DNA of 64,000 bases from Bradyrhizobium sp. 139 (GTDB lineage Bacteria > Pseudomonadota > Alphaproteobacteria > Rhizobiales > Xanthobacteraceae): NCBI RefSeq assembly GCF_023074175.1, contig NZ_JADPKS010000023.1, forward strand, positions 119,598 through 183,597, in the 5' to 3' direction. Position numbers and translations under genes: made by a program. The notes below the pieces were generated by a model that saw only the letters and a program-made list of their open reading frames with translations, was not told where the DNA came from and made no database searches. Positions within the stretch are counted from its first letter, which is position 1, and the number at the start of each line of letters is the position of its first letter. Of the stretch, positions 53,354-61,325 are shown piece by piece.

Positions 53354-55009
53354 CTATTCGAGGCCGCGCTTCTTGAATGATTCGTCAATCTTCTTGTCGA
53401 CCTGCCGACGAACCTGATCGATGCTAAAGCTCGCCGGACGTTGACTCGGAGGGTATTCGGCAAACGTCTCCAGGAATTTCGACGAGTTCATCACACCCTG
53501 GAAGACAAGGTAGACGTTATCGACGCGCCACTGATCGTAGCCACTACCCGAGATCTCCGCATGCTCGTAAGGATCCATACGTAGATTGAACATCTTCGGC
53601 AGGCGCAAGGATTTGAACGGATTCGCCCAGACATCAAACTGTCCAGGCTGCTCCTGCTTTTCAAATACGAACTTCCAGTTCCCGTTGCGGGCCGCGACAA
53701 GATCACCATCATCGTTGAAGTAGTAGAATTCATCCCGCGCACTCTTGTCCGACTTACCCGTGACGTAATCAAGCTGATTGAAGCCATCGAGATGATTACG
53801 GAAGGATGTCGTGCTGCCTTGCGGCTGCCAGCCCTTCAATAGGCGATCCTTTACATCGGGATCTCCCGCCGCGGCGACCAGCGTTGGGAACCAATCCAGG
53901 CCAGAGAAGATTCCACTCCCCGCACGACCAGCCTTGATATGACCGGGCCAGCGGATCATCGCAGGAACGCGGAATGCGCCTTCCCAATTTGTATCCTTTT
54001 CCGAGCGGAAGGGCGTGGTCGCAGAATCCGGCCACGTAAAAGCATTTGGGCCGTTATCGGTCGTGAAAATCACGATTGTGTTGTCGGCGATCTTCAGATC
54101 GTCAAGCGTTTTGAGCAGCTTTCCGACGTTCATGTCCATTTCCATCATACCATCGGCGTACTCGTTGCCCGGCATGCCGCTCTGTCCTTTCATAGATGGA
54201 CGAACATGCGTGAAAATGTGCATGCGCGTGAAGTTCATCCATGTAAAGAAGGGCTTGTTGGCCCGCGCCTGTCGTGTCACGAAATCGATCGCGGCGGTGG
54301 TCGTCTCGTCGTCGATCGTCTCCATTCGCTTGCGATTGAGCGGACCGGTATCCTCAATCTTGCCGTCAACGGCCGACTTGATCACGCCGCGCGGATTATA
54401 GAACTTCGTAAACGCCTGATCATCCTTTGGCCAATACGGCCGCTCGGGTTCTTCTTCAGCATTGAGATGATAGAGGTTACCGAAAAATTCATCGAAACCA
54501 TGCGCAGTCGGCAGATACTCATCTCTGTCACCAAGATGATTTTTGCCAAACTGTCCGGTCGCATAGCCCAACGGCTTCAACGCCTGGGCAATCGTCATGT
54601 CGGTCTTCTGCAAGCCGACAGCAGCACCGGGAACTCCGACCTTGCACAGGCCAGTACGCAGACATGCTTGACCGGTGATAAAAGTGGAGCGACCGGCGGT
54701 GCAACTATTCTCGGCGTAATAATCGGTGAAGAGCATGCCCTCGCTGGCGATGCGATCGATGTTCGGTGTTTCGTAACCGACTACGCCACGTGTATAGGCA
54801 CTGATGTTCGACTGCCCAACGTCATCACCGAAAATGACAAGAATATTAGGTTTCACCGAAGCTTGCTGAGCCGACGCGGGAGATTGGACAAACGGCGAAA
54901 TGCTCGTCGCCAACAGCGCCGTGGCGAATAGAGAGCCAAGCAGCTTTCCACCCCGGCGCCTGAGCCGGCAAGCATCTGGACTTTTGTTATACTTAGTTTT
55001 GTCAGTCAT
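53354..55009 (-). CDS. Arylsulfatase-type sulfatase with CTAGR motif (sulfatase 2)
   Basis: A 551-residue exported sulfatase. The N-terminal signal (GKLLGSLFATALLATSISPF, ending near ASA) is preceded by LRRRGG, possibly Tat-like. The metal site is IFGDDVG and the formylglycine motif is SCTAGRSTF (Cys103), with Ala in place of Pro. It shares long stretches with sulfatase 1 (GYATGQFGKNHLGDRDEYLP, HGFDEFFGNLYHLNAEEEPE), so the two are paralogues. Codon choice looks more AT-tolerant than in sulfatase 1, for example at the N-terminus, which suggests a different history. Confidence 0.93.
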   Translation of the reverse strand: MTDKTKYNKSPDACRLRRRGGKLLGSLFATALLATSISPFVQSPASAQQASVKPNILVIFGDDVGQSNISAYTRGVVGYETPNIDRIASEGMLFTDYYAENSCTAGRSTFITGQACLRTGLCKVGVPGAAVGLQKTDMTIAQALKPLGYATGQFGKNHLGDRDEYLPTAHGFDEFFGNLYHLNAEEEPERPYWPKDDQAFTKFYNPRGVIKSAVDGKIEDTGPLNRKRMETIDDETTTAAIDFVTRQARANKPFFTWMNFTRMHIFTHVRPSMKGQSGMPGNEYADGMMEMDMNVGKLLKTLDDLKIADNTIVIFTTDNGPNAFTWPDSATTPFRSEKDTNWEGAFRVPAMIRWPGHIKAGRAGSGIFSGLDWFPTLVAAAGDPDVKDRLLKGWQPQGSTTSFRNHLDGFNQLDYVTGKSDKSARDEFYYFNDDGDLVAARNGNWKFVFEKQEQPGQFDVWANPFKSLRLPKMFNLRMDPYEHAEISGSGYDQWRVDNVYLVFQGVMNSSKFLETFAEYPPSQRPASFSIDQVRRQVDKKIDESFKKRGLE

Positions 55010-55224
55010 TTGAGGCTCCCTGGTTGCAACAAGCGAACAGCAAGATCAGCGTCAATGGCCCTCGTCTTGTTGCATTGCCTTTGCGGCAATGCGAAAGACT
55101 GGGGACCTGAGCATACGTTGGCGCAATCAGCACGGTCAGAGCGCTGGTTTCAGCGAGCAAGAGTTGCCTCCATCAGACTCTCCAGATTTCGAATTGAGCA
55201 AATGAAGGATGTGCCGCTGCGATC

Positions 55225-56520
55225 TCAGCGCCGGCGGCCACCTCCATGAAAACCTCCGCGGCCGCCACCGTGAAAGCCGCCGCCCCCCCGGAAGCCGCCA
55301 CCTCCGCGGTGCACGGCGGCATGCCCCGCCCGCATGCCGCCGCGCATCGCAGCCGGCCGACCGCCGCGGCCGCTGACGCGCGAGTGCGTCACACTTCTGT
55401 GCGAGATCGCGGCGCGATTGCCGGTGCGGGCGCGGGTGACGCTTCTGCTGCTGCTGGTGCGACGGGATACGCCGGCACCGCGATTGCCGGTGCGTTGCGA
55501 GACCGCCGACCTGGGTCGGCCTGCGCCGGCGTTCGAGAACTTGCTCCCGGGAGCGCCGGTGCGGTTCCGCAGGGCTTCGCGCGCGGCAGGTGTGTTGCCG
55601 CTGCCGAAGTGGCGTGCCACCCCGGCATCGCGATAGGCCACGCCGCCGCGATGGGCGGGATTGTGGGCCCAGTTGTTGGTTCTGATGTTGGTGCGGTTGA
55701 ACTGATTATAACGGTTGACATTGACGTAGACATTGCGGTTCCACCAGTTGCTGCCGCCCCAGATCGCGGCCCCGACAGCCGCGGCGGCACCAAAGCCAAT
55801 AACACCCGCGGCGACGTAGCCCGGAGGGTACCAGTAGAACGGCTGATAGTCGGGATAGTCCCAGGCCCCGTAGACGGTGCCGGGGTCATAGACCGGGACG
55901 TAATATGTGTCAGGATCGACCGGTTCGATTGAGATCGCCTGTGACATGCCTGACGGTGCCGACACGCCGGCCGGCGGCGCGCTCTTGGTGACCGTCTGTT
56001 GCGGCGTCGATTTTAGATTGCCGGCAGCATCGGCGCGCTGGCGCAGCTTCTGCACGGCGCTCATCACGTCCTGCTCCTGGGCGAGGAACGCATCGCCGAG
56101 CTGCTGCACCCATTCCAGCTTGTCGTTCATCATCTGAAGCACCTGCGGCACCGACGTCAGCGACTTGACGCTGGGATCCCAGGATTGCTTCTGCATGGCG
56201 TCTTGGAGTGCCTTGCCGGTGACGCCCTTGTTGTCCTGCGACCAGCGTGCGGCCTCCACGATCTCCAACGGATAGGTCGATGCCATCAGGATCTGCGACA
56301 GCAGCGCATCCGGGTAGAGCGCGATGGGCGCCACCAGTTGCTCGATCTGTCCGTCAGGAAGTTTTGCCGGAGCCGCTGCCGGCGCGGGGACCTGGTCCTG
56401 CGTAGGCGGCGTGGCCGCGGGCGCCTGGGCGTACGCCGGGAAGGCCATCATCAGGCCGGCGGCCAATGCTGCGCCCGGAAGACCGAAGCGATGCAATCTT
56501 GGAAGACGTTTATTCATCAT
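55225..56520 (-). CDS. DUF3300 protein with Gly/Arg/His-rich tail
   Basis: A 431-residue exported protein. The signal peptide ends near AYAQA. The DUF3300 core (about 50-250) shows LVAPIALYPDALLSQILMAS and TYPLEIVEAARWSQDNKGVT. Then come a hydrophobic Gly/Ala segment and a long low-complexity tail (about 270-431), basic and ending in repeats of GGGFRGGGGFHGGGRGG type. Ribosome-binding site GAGGA precedes the ATG. DUF3300 has no known activity. It lies between the HAD phosphatase and sulfatase 2 in the island. Confidence 0.9.
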   Translation of the reverse strand: MMNKRLPRLHRFGLPGAALAAGLMMAFPAYAQAPAATPPTQDQVPAPAAAPAKLPDGQIEQLVAPIALYPDALLSQILMASTYPLEIVEAARWSQDNKGVTGKALQDAMQKQSWDPSVKSLTSVPQVLQMMNDKLEWVQQLGDAFLAQEQDVMSAVQKLRQRADAAGNLKSTPQQTVTKSAPPAGVSAPSGMSQAISIEPVDPDTYYVPVYDPGTVYGAWDYPDYQPFYWYPPGYVAAGVIGFGAAAAVGAAIWGGSNWWNRNVYVNVNRYNQFNRTNIRTNNWAHNPAHRGGVAYRDAGVARHFGSGNTPAAREALRNRTGAPGSKFSNAGAGRPRSAVSQRTGNRGAGVSRRTSSSRSVTRARTGNRAAISHRSVTHSRVSGRGGRPAAMRGGMRAGHAAVHRGGGGFRGGGGFHGGGRGGFHGGGRRR

Positions 56521-56548
56521 GCTTCCTCGCTCTTCCTATGTCCCCGGT

Positions 56549-57562
56549 TTACTGGAAGCTGAATATCCGCTTCCAGTCGTCCTTCATGCTGACCATGGTC
56601 CAGCCATTCGCGCTCGCCGCGTCTAGTGCCTTGTCGAGCTTGCCGAAGGCAGACTTGCGGTCGTACGCATACTCGCGCTCCGAATCCGTGTGATGCACAA
56701 TCAAGCCGAAGCGGCGGCCGCGCGCGCCGGTGGTCCATTGCAGCATCTGGAAATCGCCGTCCGAATTGCCAAAGGCCGCGATCGGACGGCGGCCGATATG
56801 CGAGTTGATGCCGACCGGCTTGCCGGGTCCGTCGTCGACGAGATCGATGGTCGGCAGGCGGATCAGGACCGGCCCATCCTTGTCGACCTTGAACTGGGTC
56901 TTGATGCTCGAGCCCACGACTTGCTCGGGGGGAATCCCGTAGACCCGTTCGCTCCATGGCCGCATGAATTCGATGCCGCCGCCCGAGACGATGAAGGTCT
57001 TGAAACCGTTCGCCCTGAGATAGCCGAGCAGTTCGAGCATCGGCTGGTAGACGAGATCGGTGTAAGGCCGGTCGAACTTCGGATGACGCGCCGTCTTGAT
57101 CCAGTCGCTGGCGATCTGTTCGAACTCGGCCGTGGTCATGCCGGCGTGGGTCGCCATGACGAGTTCGACCAAGCCCTTCTCGCCTGCCTTGGCTAGTGCA
57201 GGGATATCGTTGTCAAGAACTGCCTTGAAGGGCTGCTTCTGCTTCCATTCCGGGTGCTTGGCGGAGAGCGCCTTCACCCGGTCGAGCGCAAATGCGAGCT
57301 GCACATACATCGGCTGTTCGCACCATAGCGTGCCGTCATTGTCGAATGTCGCGATGCGTTCCGAGGGCGGCACGAAATCCGCCGTCCCTTCCCGCGCGAC
57401 CGCGGACACGAAGTCGAGGATCGCATTCTTCGATGGCCCATCGTTCCACGACGGAAGAGGATCGCCCTGTCCCAAGGCAGAACGACTGGCCAAGCACGCC
57501 GTCGCGGCGGAGGCCAGCAGCCCGGCGAGAATCGAGCGGCGGTCAACTGGGATGCCATGCAT
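56549..57562 (-). CDS. Exported HAD-family phosphatase
   Basis: About 337 residues. A twin-arginine-like leader (VDRRSILAGLLASAATACLA) precedes a HAD hydrolase with motif I TFDNDGTLWCEQPMY, in which the nucleophile position reads D-N-D-G-T. Motif II is in FIVSGGGIEFMRPW and motif IV in AFGNSDGDFQML. The fold resembles phosphoserine-phosphatase-like HADs. I chose the ATG at 57562; an upstream ATG at 57589 lacks a ribosome-binding site. It lies 71 bp after sulfatase 3 and 28 bp before DUF3300. Confidence 0.88.
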   Translation of the reverse strand: MHGIPVDRRSILAGLLASAATACLASRSALGQGDPLPSWNDGPSKNAILDFVSAVAREGTADFVPPSERIATFDNDGTLWCEQPMYVQLAFALDRVKALSAKHPEWKQKQPFKAVLDNDIPALAKAGEKGLVELVMATHAGMTTAEFEQIASDWIKTARHPKFDRPYTDLVYQPMLELLGYLRANGFKTFIVSGGGIEFMRPWSERVYGIPPEQVVGSSIKTQFKVDKDGPVLIRLPTIDLVDDGPGKPVGINSHIGRRPIAAFGNSDGDFQMLQWTTGARGRRFGLIVHHTDSEREYAYDRKSAFGKLDKALDAASANGWTMVSMKDDWKRIFSFQ

Positions 57563-57633
57563 GAGTCCGTCGTTCCCTATTCCCGCCATTACAAATCGGG
57601 CGGCTCCGCTCCGGGGCCGCCCGATGCGCTCGG

Positions 57634-59340
57634 CTAATTGCCCGACGGCATGCCGACGCTGAAGCCGTCCTTCGCGAGCTGGTCTCTGAAGAACTGGAAC
57701 CGTTGATATTGCGTGAGGGTGATCGGCCCCGAGTAGCCTTCGCTCTGCAGCTTGCGCGGAGGATGCTTCACGTAGGTCTGCATCAGGTCCTTGGTCGCCG
57801 CATTGATCGTGACCAGGATCCAGGTGTGCTCCGTGTAGTTGTTCATGAACACGTCGTAGCGCTCCTGCGGATCCTGCCAGAGGTCGAAGACCTGGGGCAC
57901 GGTCGCCACATAAGACTCCGCTCCCTTCCAGCCGAGATTGCTGTCGACCGCGAGACCGCCGGTCTTGGTGCCGTCGTCGCCCCGCAGATTGAACACGGCC
58001 TTGTAGTTGCCGACGCGGGCTGCGCCCGGCGTGAGCTCGTTTTCCGTGAAGTAGAACCAACTCTTGCGCTCCGGCTTACCCGCTCCGAACAGGACGGGCG
58101 ACATGTCGTAGCTGTCGAAGATGATGGGCTTGCCCTCGCGATCGTTCTCCGGCAGCTTCACGCCGGCGAGCTTGGCGAACGTCGCCATGTAATCGAGGCC
58201 GCCCACGATGTCGGAATTCTTCGTTCCGGCCTTGATGCCCGGGCCCCATGCGATGGACGGCACACGATTGCCACCCTCACGGACGGTGCCCTTGGTGCCG
58301 CGGAACGGTGTATAGCCGGCATCCGGATAGACGTCCTGCCAGGCGCCATTGTCGGTCGTCCAGAACACATAGGTGTTCTTGTCGAGGCCGAGAGCACGCA
58401 CCTTGTCCATGATGCGGCCGATACGCGTGTCGTTCTCCACGACGGAGTCGGCGTACTTGCTCTTGGACATCGACTTTCCCTGGAACTCGGGCGCCGGCAT
58501 GTTGGGCTGATGCACCTTCATGAAGTTGATGCTCATGAAGAAGGGACCCGACGACTTATTGCGATCCAGGTATTCGAGCGAGGCCTTCTCGACATAGTCG
58601 TCGAAGAAGGGAATGCCGACCACACCCTTGTCGGGCGTGTTGACGTACTGGCCGTTGATCTTGAAGTCTTCTTTCGCCGGCTGTCCGGCATTTCCGGACA
58701 GCGCGCCTTTGGTGACCTTCGTGAACATCGCCCTGAGTTCGGGGTCCATGTCGGGAAACCAGGTCGGGTCGGCGTAGGTGTAGGCGTTGAGATGATAGAG
58801 CCCGCAATACTTCATCTCGTCATAGCCCTGGGCGTTCGGTATCGCGTAATCGTCCTCGCCGAGATGCCATTTGCCGGTGAAGAACGTTTTATAGCCACCG
58901 GTCTTCAGAACCGAGGCGAGCGTCCATTCCGCCGCGGGAAGACCGCCGCCCTGGCCCTGGAATGCCACGGTCGTCATGCCGCTGCGGTTGGGAATTCGGC
59001 CGGTCTGCACCGCGGCACGTCCGGGCGTGCAACTCGGCTGCGCATAGAACGACATGAATTGCATGCCTTCGGACGCGAGACGATCGATGCTCGGCGTCGG
59101 CATGCCGCGGTTTTCGCCGCCACCGTAGACTCCCGAGTCGCCGTAACCGAAGTCGTCCGACAGGATCAGGATGATGTTCGGCTTTGTTCCGCTGGCAGAG
59201 GTCGCGGGTTGCGGACTTCCCTGCGCTTGCGCGGTTTGGATGGGTGCCATCGCGGAGAAGTCGGCAATGGTGGCAAGCGAGCTGGAGGCGGCAAGCAGTT
59301 TGCGGCGACTCAAGTCTTCGGTCGTTTTCTTCTCAGTCAT
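57634..59340 (-). CDS. Arylsulfatase-type sulfatase with canonical CTPGR motif (sulfatase 3)
   Basis: A 568-residue exported sulfatase. The leader carries a twin arginine (LSRRKLLAASSSLATIADFS). The metal site is ILSDDFGYGDSG. The formylglycine site SCTPGRAAV (Cys104) matches the C-x-P-x-R consensus used by aerobic maturases. Further family regions are FTGKWHLGEDDYAIPNAQGY and FWTTDNGAWQD. The start ATG overlaps the maturase stop by one base (TGATG), so the enzyme and its maturase are translationally coupled. Confidence 0.94.
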   Translation of the reverse strand: MTEKKTTEDLSRRKLLAASSSLATIADFSAMAPIQTAQAQGSPQPATSASGTKPNIILILSDDFGYGDSGVYGGGENRGMPTPSIDRLASEGMQFMSFYAQPSCTPGRAAVQTGRIPNRSGMTTVAFQGQGGGLPAAEWTLASVLKTGGYKTFFTGKWHLGEDDYAIPNAQGYDEMKYCGLYHLNAYTYADPTWFPDMDPELRAMFTKVTKGALSGNAGQPAKEDFKINGQYVNTPDKGVVGIPFFDDYVEKASLEYLDRNKSSGPFFMSINFMKVHQPNMPAPEFQGKSMSKSKYADSVVENDTRIGRIMDKVRALGLDKNTYVFWTTDNGAWQDVYPDAGYTPFRGTKGTVREGGNRVPSIAWGPGIKAGTKNSDIVGGLDYMATFAKLAGVKLPENDREGKPIIFDSYDMSPVLFGAGKPERKSWFYFTENELTPGAARVGNYKAVFNLRGDDGTKTGGLAVDSNLGWKGAESYVATVPQVFDLWQDPQERYDVFMNNYTEHTWILVTINAATKDLMQTYVKHPPRKLQSEGYSGPITLTQYQRFQFFRDQLAKDGFSVGMPSGN

Positions 59341-60311
59341 CACTTTCTCCCTGGACGTATTACGCAGCGAAACCCGAGGTGGCTGGTCGACGTGTCGATC
59401 GGCTCGGCATGGCGCGCGGCCGGCCGATAGCGGCGGCAATAGTTCGGCGCGCAGAGGTGTGAGCCACCCTTGATCACCTTGCGCGGAATCCTGCTGAGCG
59501 GCAGCGACGGATCGTGGCTGTCATGTTCCGAGCCACCCCGTGGGTTCTGCGGAATGCAGCAGGCCTTCGTTGCGTCGGCGCGGTGCTTGGGAGCCCACCA
59601 GTCGCTGGTCCACTCCCAGACATTGCCGATCATGTCGAACACGCCGAGGCCGTTCGGCGGATAGGCCGTCACGGGCGAGGTCCGCTCATAGCCATCCTCG
59701 CGCCGGTTCTCGAACGGGAAGTGACCTTGCCAGGTGTTGGCCTGATGCACGCCGCCTGGAGCGAACTCGTCACCCCAGGCGTACTCGGCTCCATCGAGGC
59801 CGCCGCGCGCGGCGAATTCCCACTCCGCTTCCGTAGGCAGATCCTTGCCGGCCCATCGGGCATAGGCGAGCGCGTCGGCATGGGCGACGTGCACGACGGG
59901 ATGATCGTCCAGCGACTTGATGTTGCTTTTCGGGCCGTACGGATGGCGCCAGTTCGCGCCCTTGAGCAGCGTCCACCATTGGCTGTAGTCCCGAAGATCG
60001 ACAGGATGATCCGGCGGCCTAAAGGTGAGCGACCCTGCGTAGATCATGTGCGGCAAGGCATCCGGATAGTTCTTCGGATCCGGAGCGACCTCGGCGAACG
60101 TGACATGGCCAGTGGCCCGCACGAACTCCTTGAATTGCCGGTTCGTCACGGGGGTCCGATCGATCCAGAACCCGTCGACGCTCACCGTGTGGGACGGAGC
60201 TTCCTCCGGATAATGCCGGTCCGATCCCATGCGGAATGTCCCGCCAGGCACGAAGACCCTGTCTGACAAAAGGGTTTCGTCCACGTTCGCCAGTTTCTGG
60301 GCGATATTCAC
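59340..60311 (-). CDS. Formylglycine-generating enzyme (SUMF1-type sulfatase maturase)
   Basis: About 323 residues. FGE-sulfatase domain motifs are FVPGGTFRMGSDRHYPEEAP, PVTNRQFKEFVRATGH and LPTEAEWEFAARGGLDGAEY. Others are GNVWEWTSDWW and the active-site region KGGSHLCAPNYCRRYRPAAR, where the redox cysteines are about Cys287 and Cys292. It converts the motif cysteine of sulfatases to formylglycine using oxygen and copper. The GTG at 60311, with GGAGG six bases upstream, is the best start. Upstream in the same frame the sequence still looks coding (QAHQLRTLCGEVDGNTGPWK) back to a TGA; see the adjoining entry on the split signal peptide. Confidence 0.92.
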   Translation of the reverse strand: MNIAQKLANVDETLLSDRVFVPGGTFRMGSDRHYPEEAPSHTVSVDGFWIDRTPVTNRQFKEFVRATGHVTFAEVAPDPKNYPDALPHMIYAGSLTFRPPDHPVDLRDYSQWWTLLKGANWRHPYGPKSNIKSLDDHPVVHVAHADALAYARWAGKDLPTEAEWEFAARGGLDGAEYAWGDEFAPGGVHQANTWQGHFPFENRREDGYERTSPVTAYPPNGLGVFDMIGNVWEWTSDWWAPKHRADATKACCIPQNPRGGSEHDSHDPSLPLSRIPRKVIKGGSHLCAPNYCRRYRPAARHAEPIDTSTSHLGFRCVIRPGRK

Positions 60312-60484
60312 CACTTGCCTCCATTTCCAGGGGCCGGTATTCCCATCCACCTCGCCGCAAAGCGTGCGGAGCTGGTGCGCCTGCTTGGTCCCCTCGGGCG
60401 CGGGTCATCGGTCTGCGCTGCTGCGCCTTGAAGGAAGCCAGCGGCCGCGAGGAGCGACAGCTTCGCGAACGAGCTACTTTTCAT
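60308..60484 (-). CDS. Signal-peptide ORF split from the maturase gene by a frameshift
   Basis: The ATG at 60484 opens a clear signal peptide, MKSSSFAKLSLLAAAGFLQG followed by AAAQTDD, in a 58-codon frame. This frame ends in TGA overlapping the maturase GTG. If one C is added to the run at 60402-60404 the frame continues as DPAPEGTKQAHQLRTLCGEV and then directly into the maturase. The maturase gene may therefore originally have begun here and encoded an exported protein. Alternatively it is a small coupled leader peptide. GGAGA lies about 17 bases upstream of this ATG and 8 from an earlier short ATG frame. Confidence 0.55.
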   Translation of the reverse strand: MKSSSFAKLSLLAAAGFLQGAAAQTDDPRPRGPSRRTSSARFAARWMGIPAPGNGGKW

Positions 60485-60508
60485 ATTTGCTCATATTTGC
60501 GTCTCCGG

Positions 60509-60784
60509 TCAGTCTTTTTGTGAATCATCACGCTCAATCTTGGGGCCGTTCAGATGCGATAGAATTTCCTGCTCCAGTTCGACCAGCAGGTCAGTGTAGT
60601 CTTCGACTTTTCGCTCTCCTGTGGGGTCTCCGCGTAGGACGGCTTGTTGCCAGTGGTCTCGCGCTTTCGCGGCCTCCTCAAAGTCCGAGCAGATAGCCCT
60701 GAAGGAGGCGTCGCGAGCGAAGTTGCGGCGGATATCGAGTTCGCGCCGCGGAAGTCGCTCGATGATGTATCTGAGTTCCTCCAT
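60509..60784 (-). CDS. Small hypothetical helical protein upstream of the maturase
   Basis: About 91 residues starting at the ATG at 60784; a TTG at 60802 is an alternative. The protein is highly charged and predicted helical by eye (MEELRYIIERLPRRELDIRR, then DFEEAAKARDHWQQAVLRGD and VEDYTDLLVELEQEILSHLN). No signal peptide or membrane helix is present. It is the first minus-strand gene of the island, about 25 bp before the split signal-peptide frame. Function is unknown. Confidence 0.6.
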   Translation of the reverse strand: MEELRYIIERLPRRELDIRRNFARDASFRAICSDFEEAAKARDHWQQAVLRGDPTGERKVEDYTDLLVELEQEILSHLNGPKIERDDSQKD

Positions 60785-60896
60785 GCGAGTCGGCCGGATC
60801 AAGAACAGGATGACGTGCGGTATTCGGCAATCAAGCGAGCAGAAGATTGCGACAGCAAGCTTGACGCTTCCGAAGATCCGTTACGGTTATTTCCCT

Positions 60897-60934
60897 CGAT
60901 AGGTGTCATGACGAGCGATAGGTGTCATGACGAG
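60897..60934. repeat. Perfect tandem duplication of 19 bp
   Basis: cgataggtgtcatgacgag occurs twice back to back (60897-60915 and 60916-60934) with no mismatch. It lies in the non-coding region between the small helical gene and the TPR regulator. A perfect copy suggests a recent duplication. Confidence 0.85.
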
Positions 60935-60973
60935 AATGCCATCATTGAGCGTCTCACGCTCTGCCTGCGTCAA

Positions 60974-60993
60974 GGTTCGAACATGTTCGAACC
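60974..60993. promoter_or_regulatory. Perfect 20-bp palindrome upstream of the TPR regulator gene
   Basis: GGTTCGAACATGTTCGAACC reads the same on both strands. It is about 190 bp before the GTG at 61161 and 350 bp before the preferred ATG. It has the form of a dimer binding site. It contains GTTC and GAAC half sites, but their spacing does not fit the alphaproteobacterial LexA box (GTTC-N7-GTTC). Confidence 0.55.
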
Positions 60994-61325
60994 TGCGCAG
61001 AGCCACGGGTCAGCGACACCCACTCAGCCCACGGGAACTCGACCTTCAATTGCGGGAGGCAAATATCGCATCGCATCCGTCTGGCACGTCAGGAACTGCG
61101 ACCAATCGCCTGACCATTCGAAATATTGGCGAATGGTAGGAACCTTCCAGCGGCGGAAAAGTGAATGCTGCGGAATGTGTCATGCTGTTGCAGCAGCACG
61201 GGTCCGACGCTACCCTTCACGCCAATTCACGTAGAGTGGTTCACCGTGTGACGTACAACGGGCTGACTCTTCCTAGTGGACGTGACGCTGATCTTCCGGA
61301 AACTTCCCGCCGCAAAGTCGAAGGG

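Larger units (their letters stand above)
60785..61325. other. Divergent intergenic region between the island and the TPR regulator
   Basis: Apart from the 19-bp tandem repeat and the 20-bp palindrome I see no supported gene. The frame of the following TPR protein is open back to a GTG at 61161, but those 55 codons do not resemble the family. Confidence 0.45.

Noticed and set aside
57703..59430. A 575-codon plus-strand open frame over sulfatase 3
   Set aside because: It is the antisense shadow of a high-GC gene; the sulfatase motifs are on the minus strand.
60974..60993. LexA (SOS) box
   Set aside because: The GTTC and GAAC repeats are separated by six bases and not by the seven of the alphaproteobacterial box, and the adjacent genes are not repair genes.
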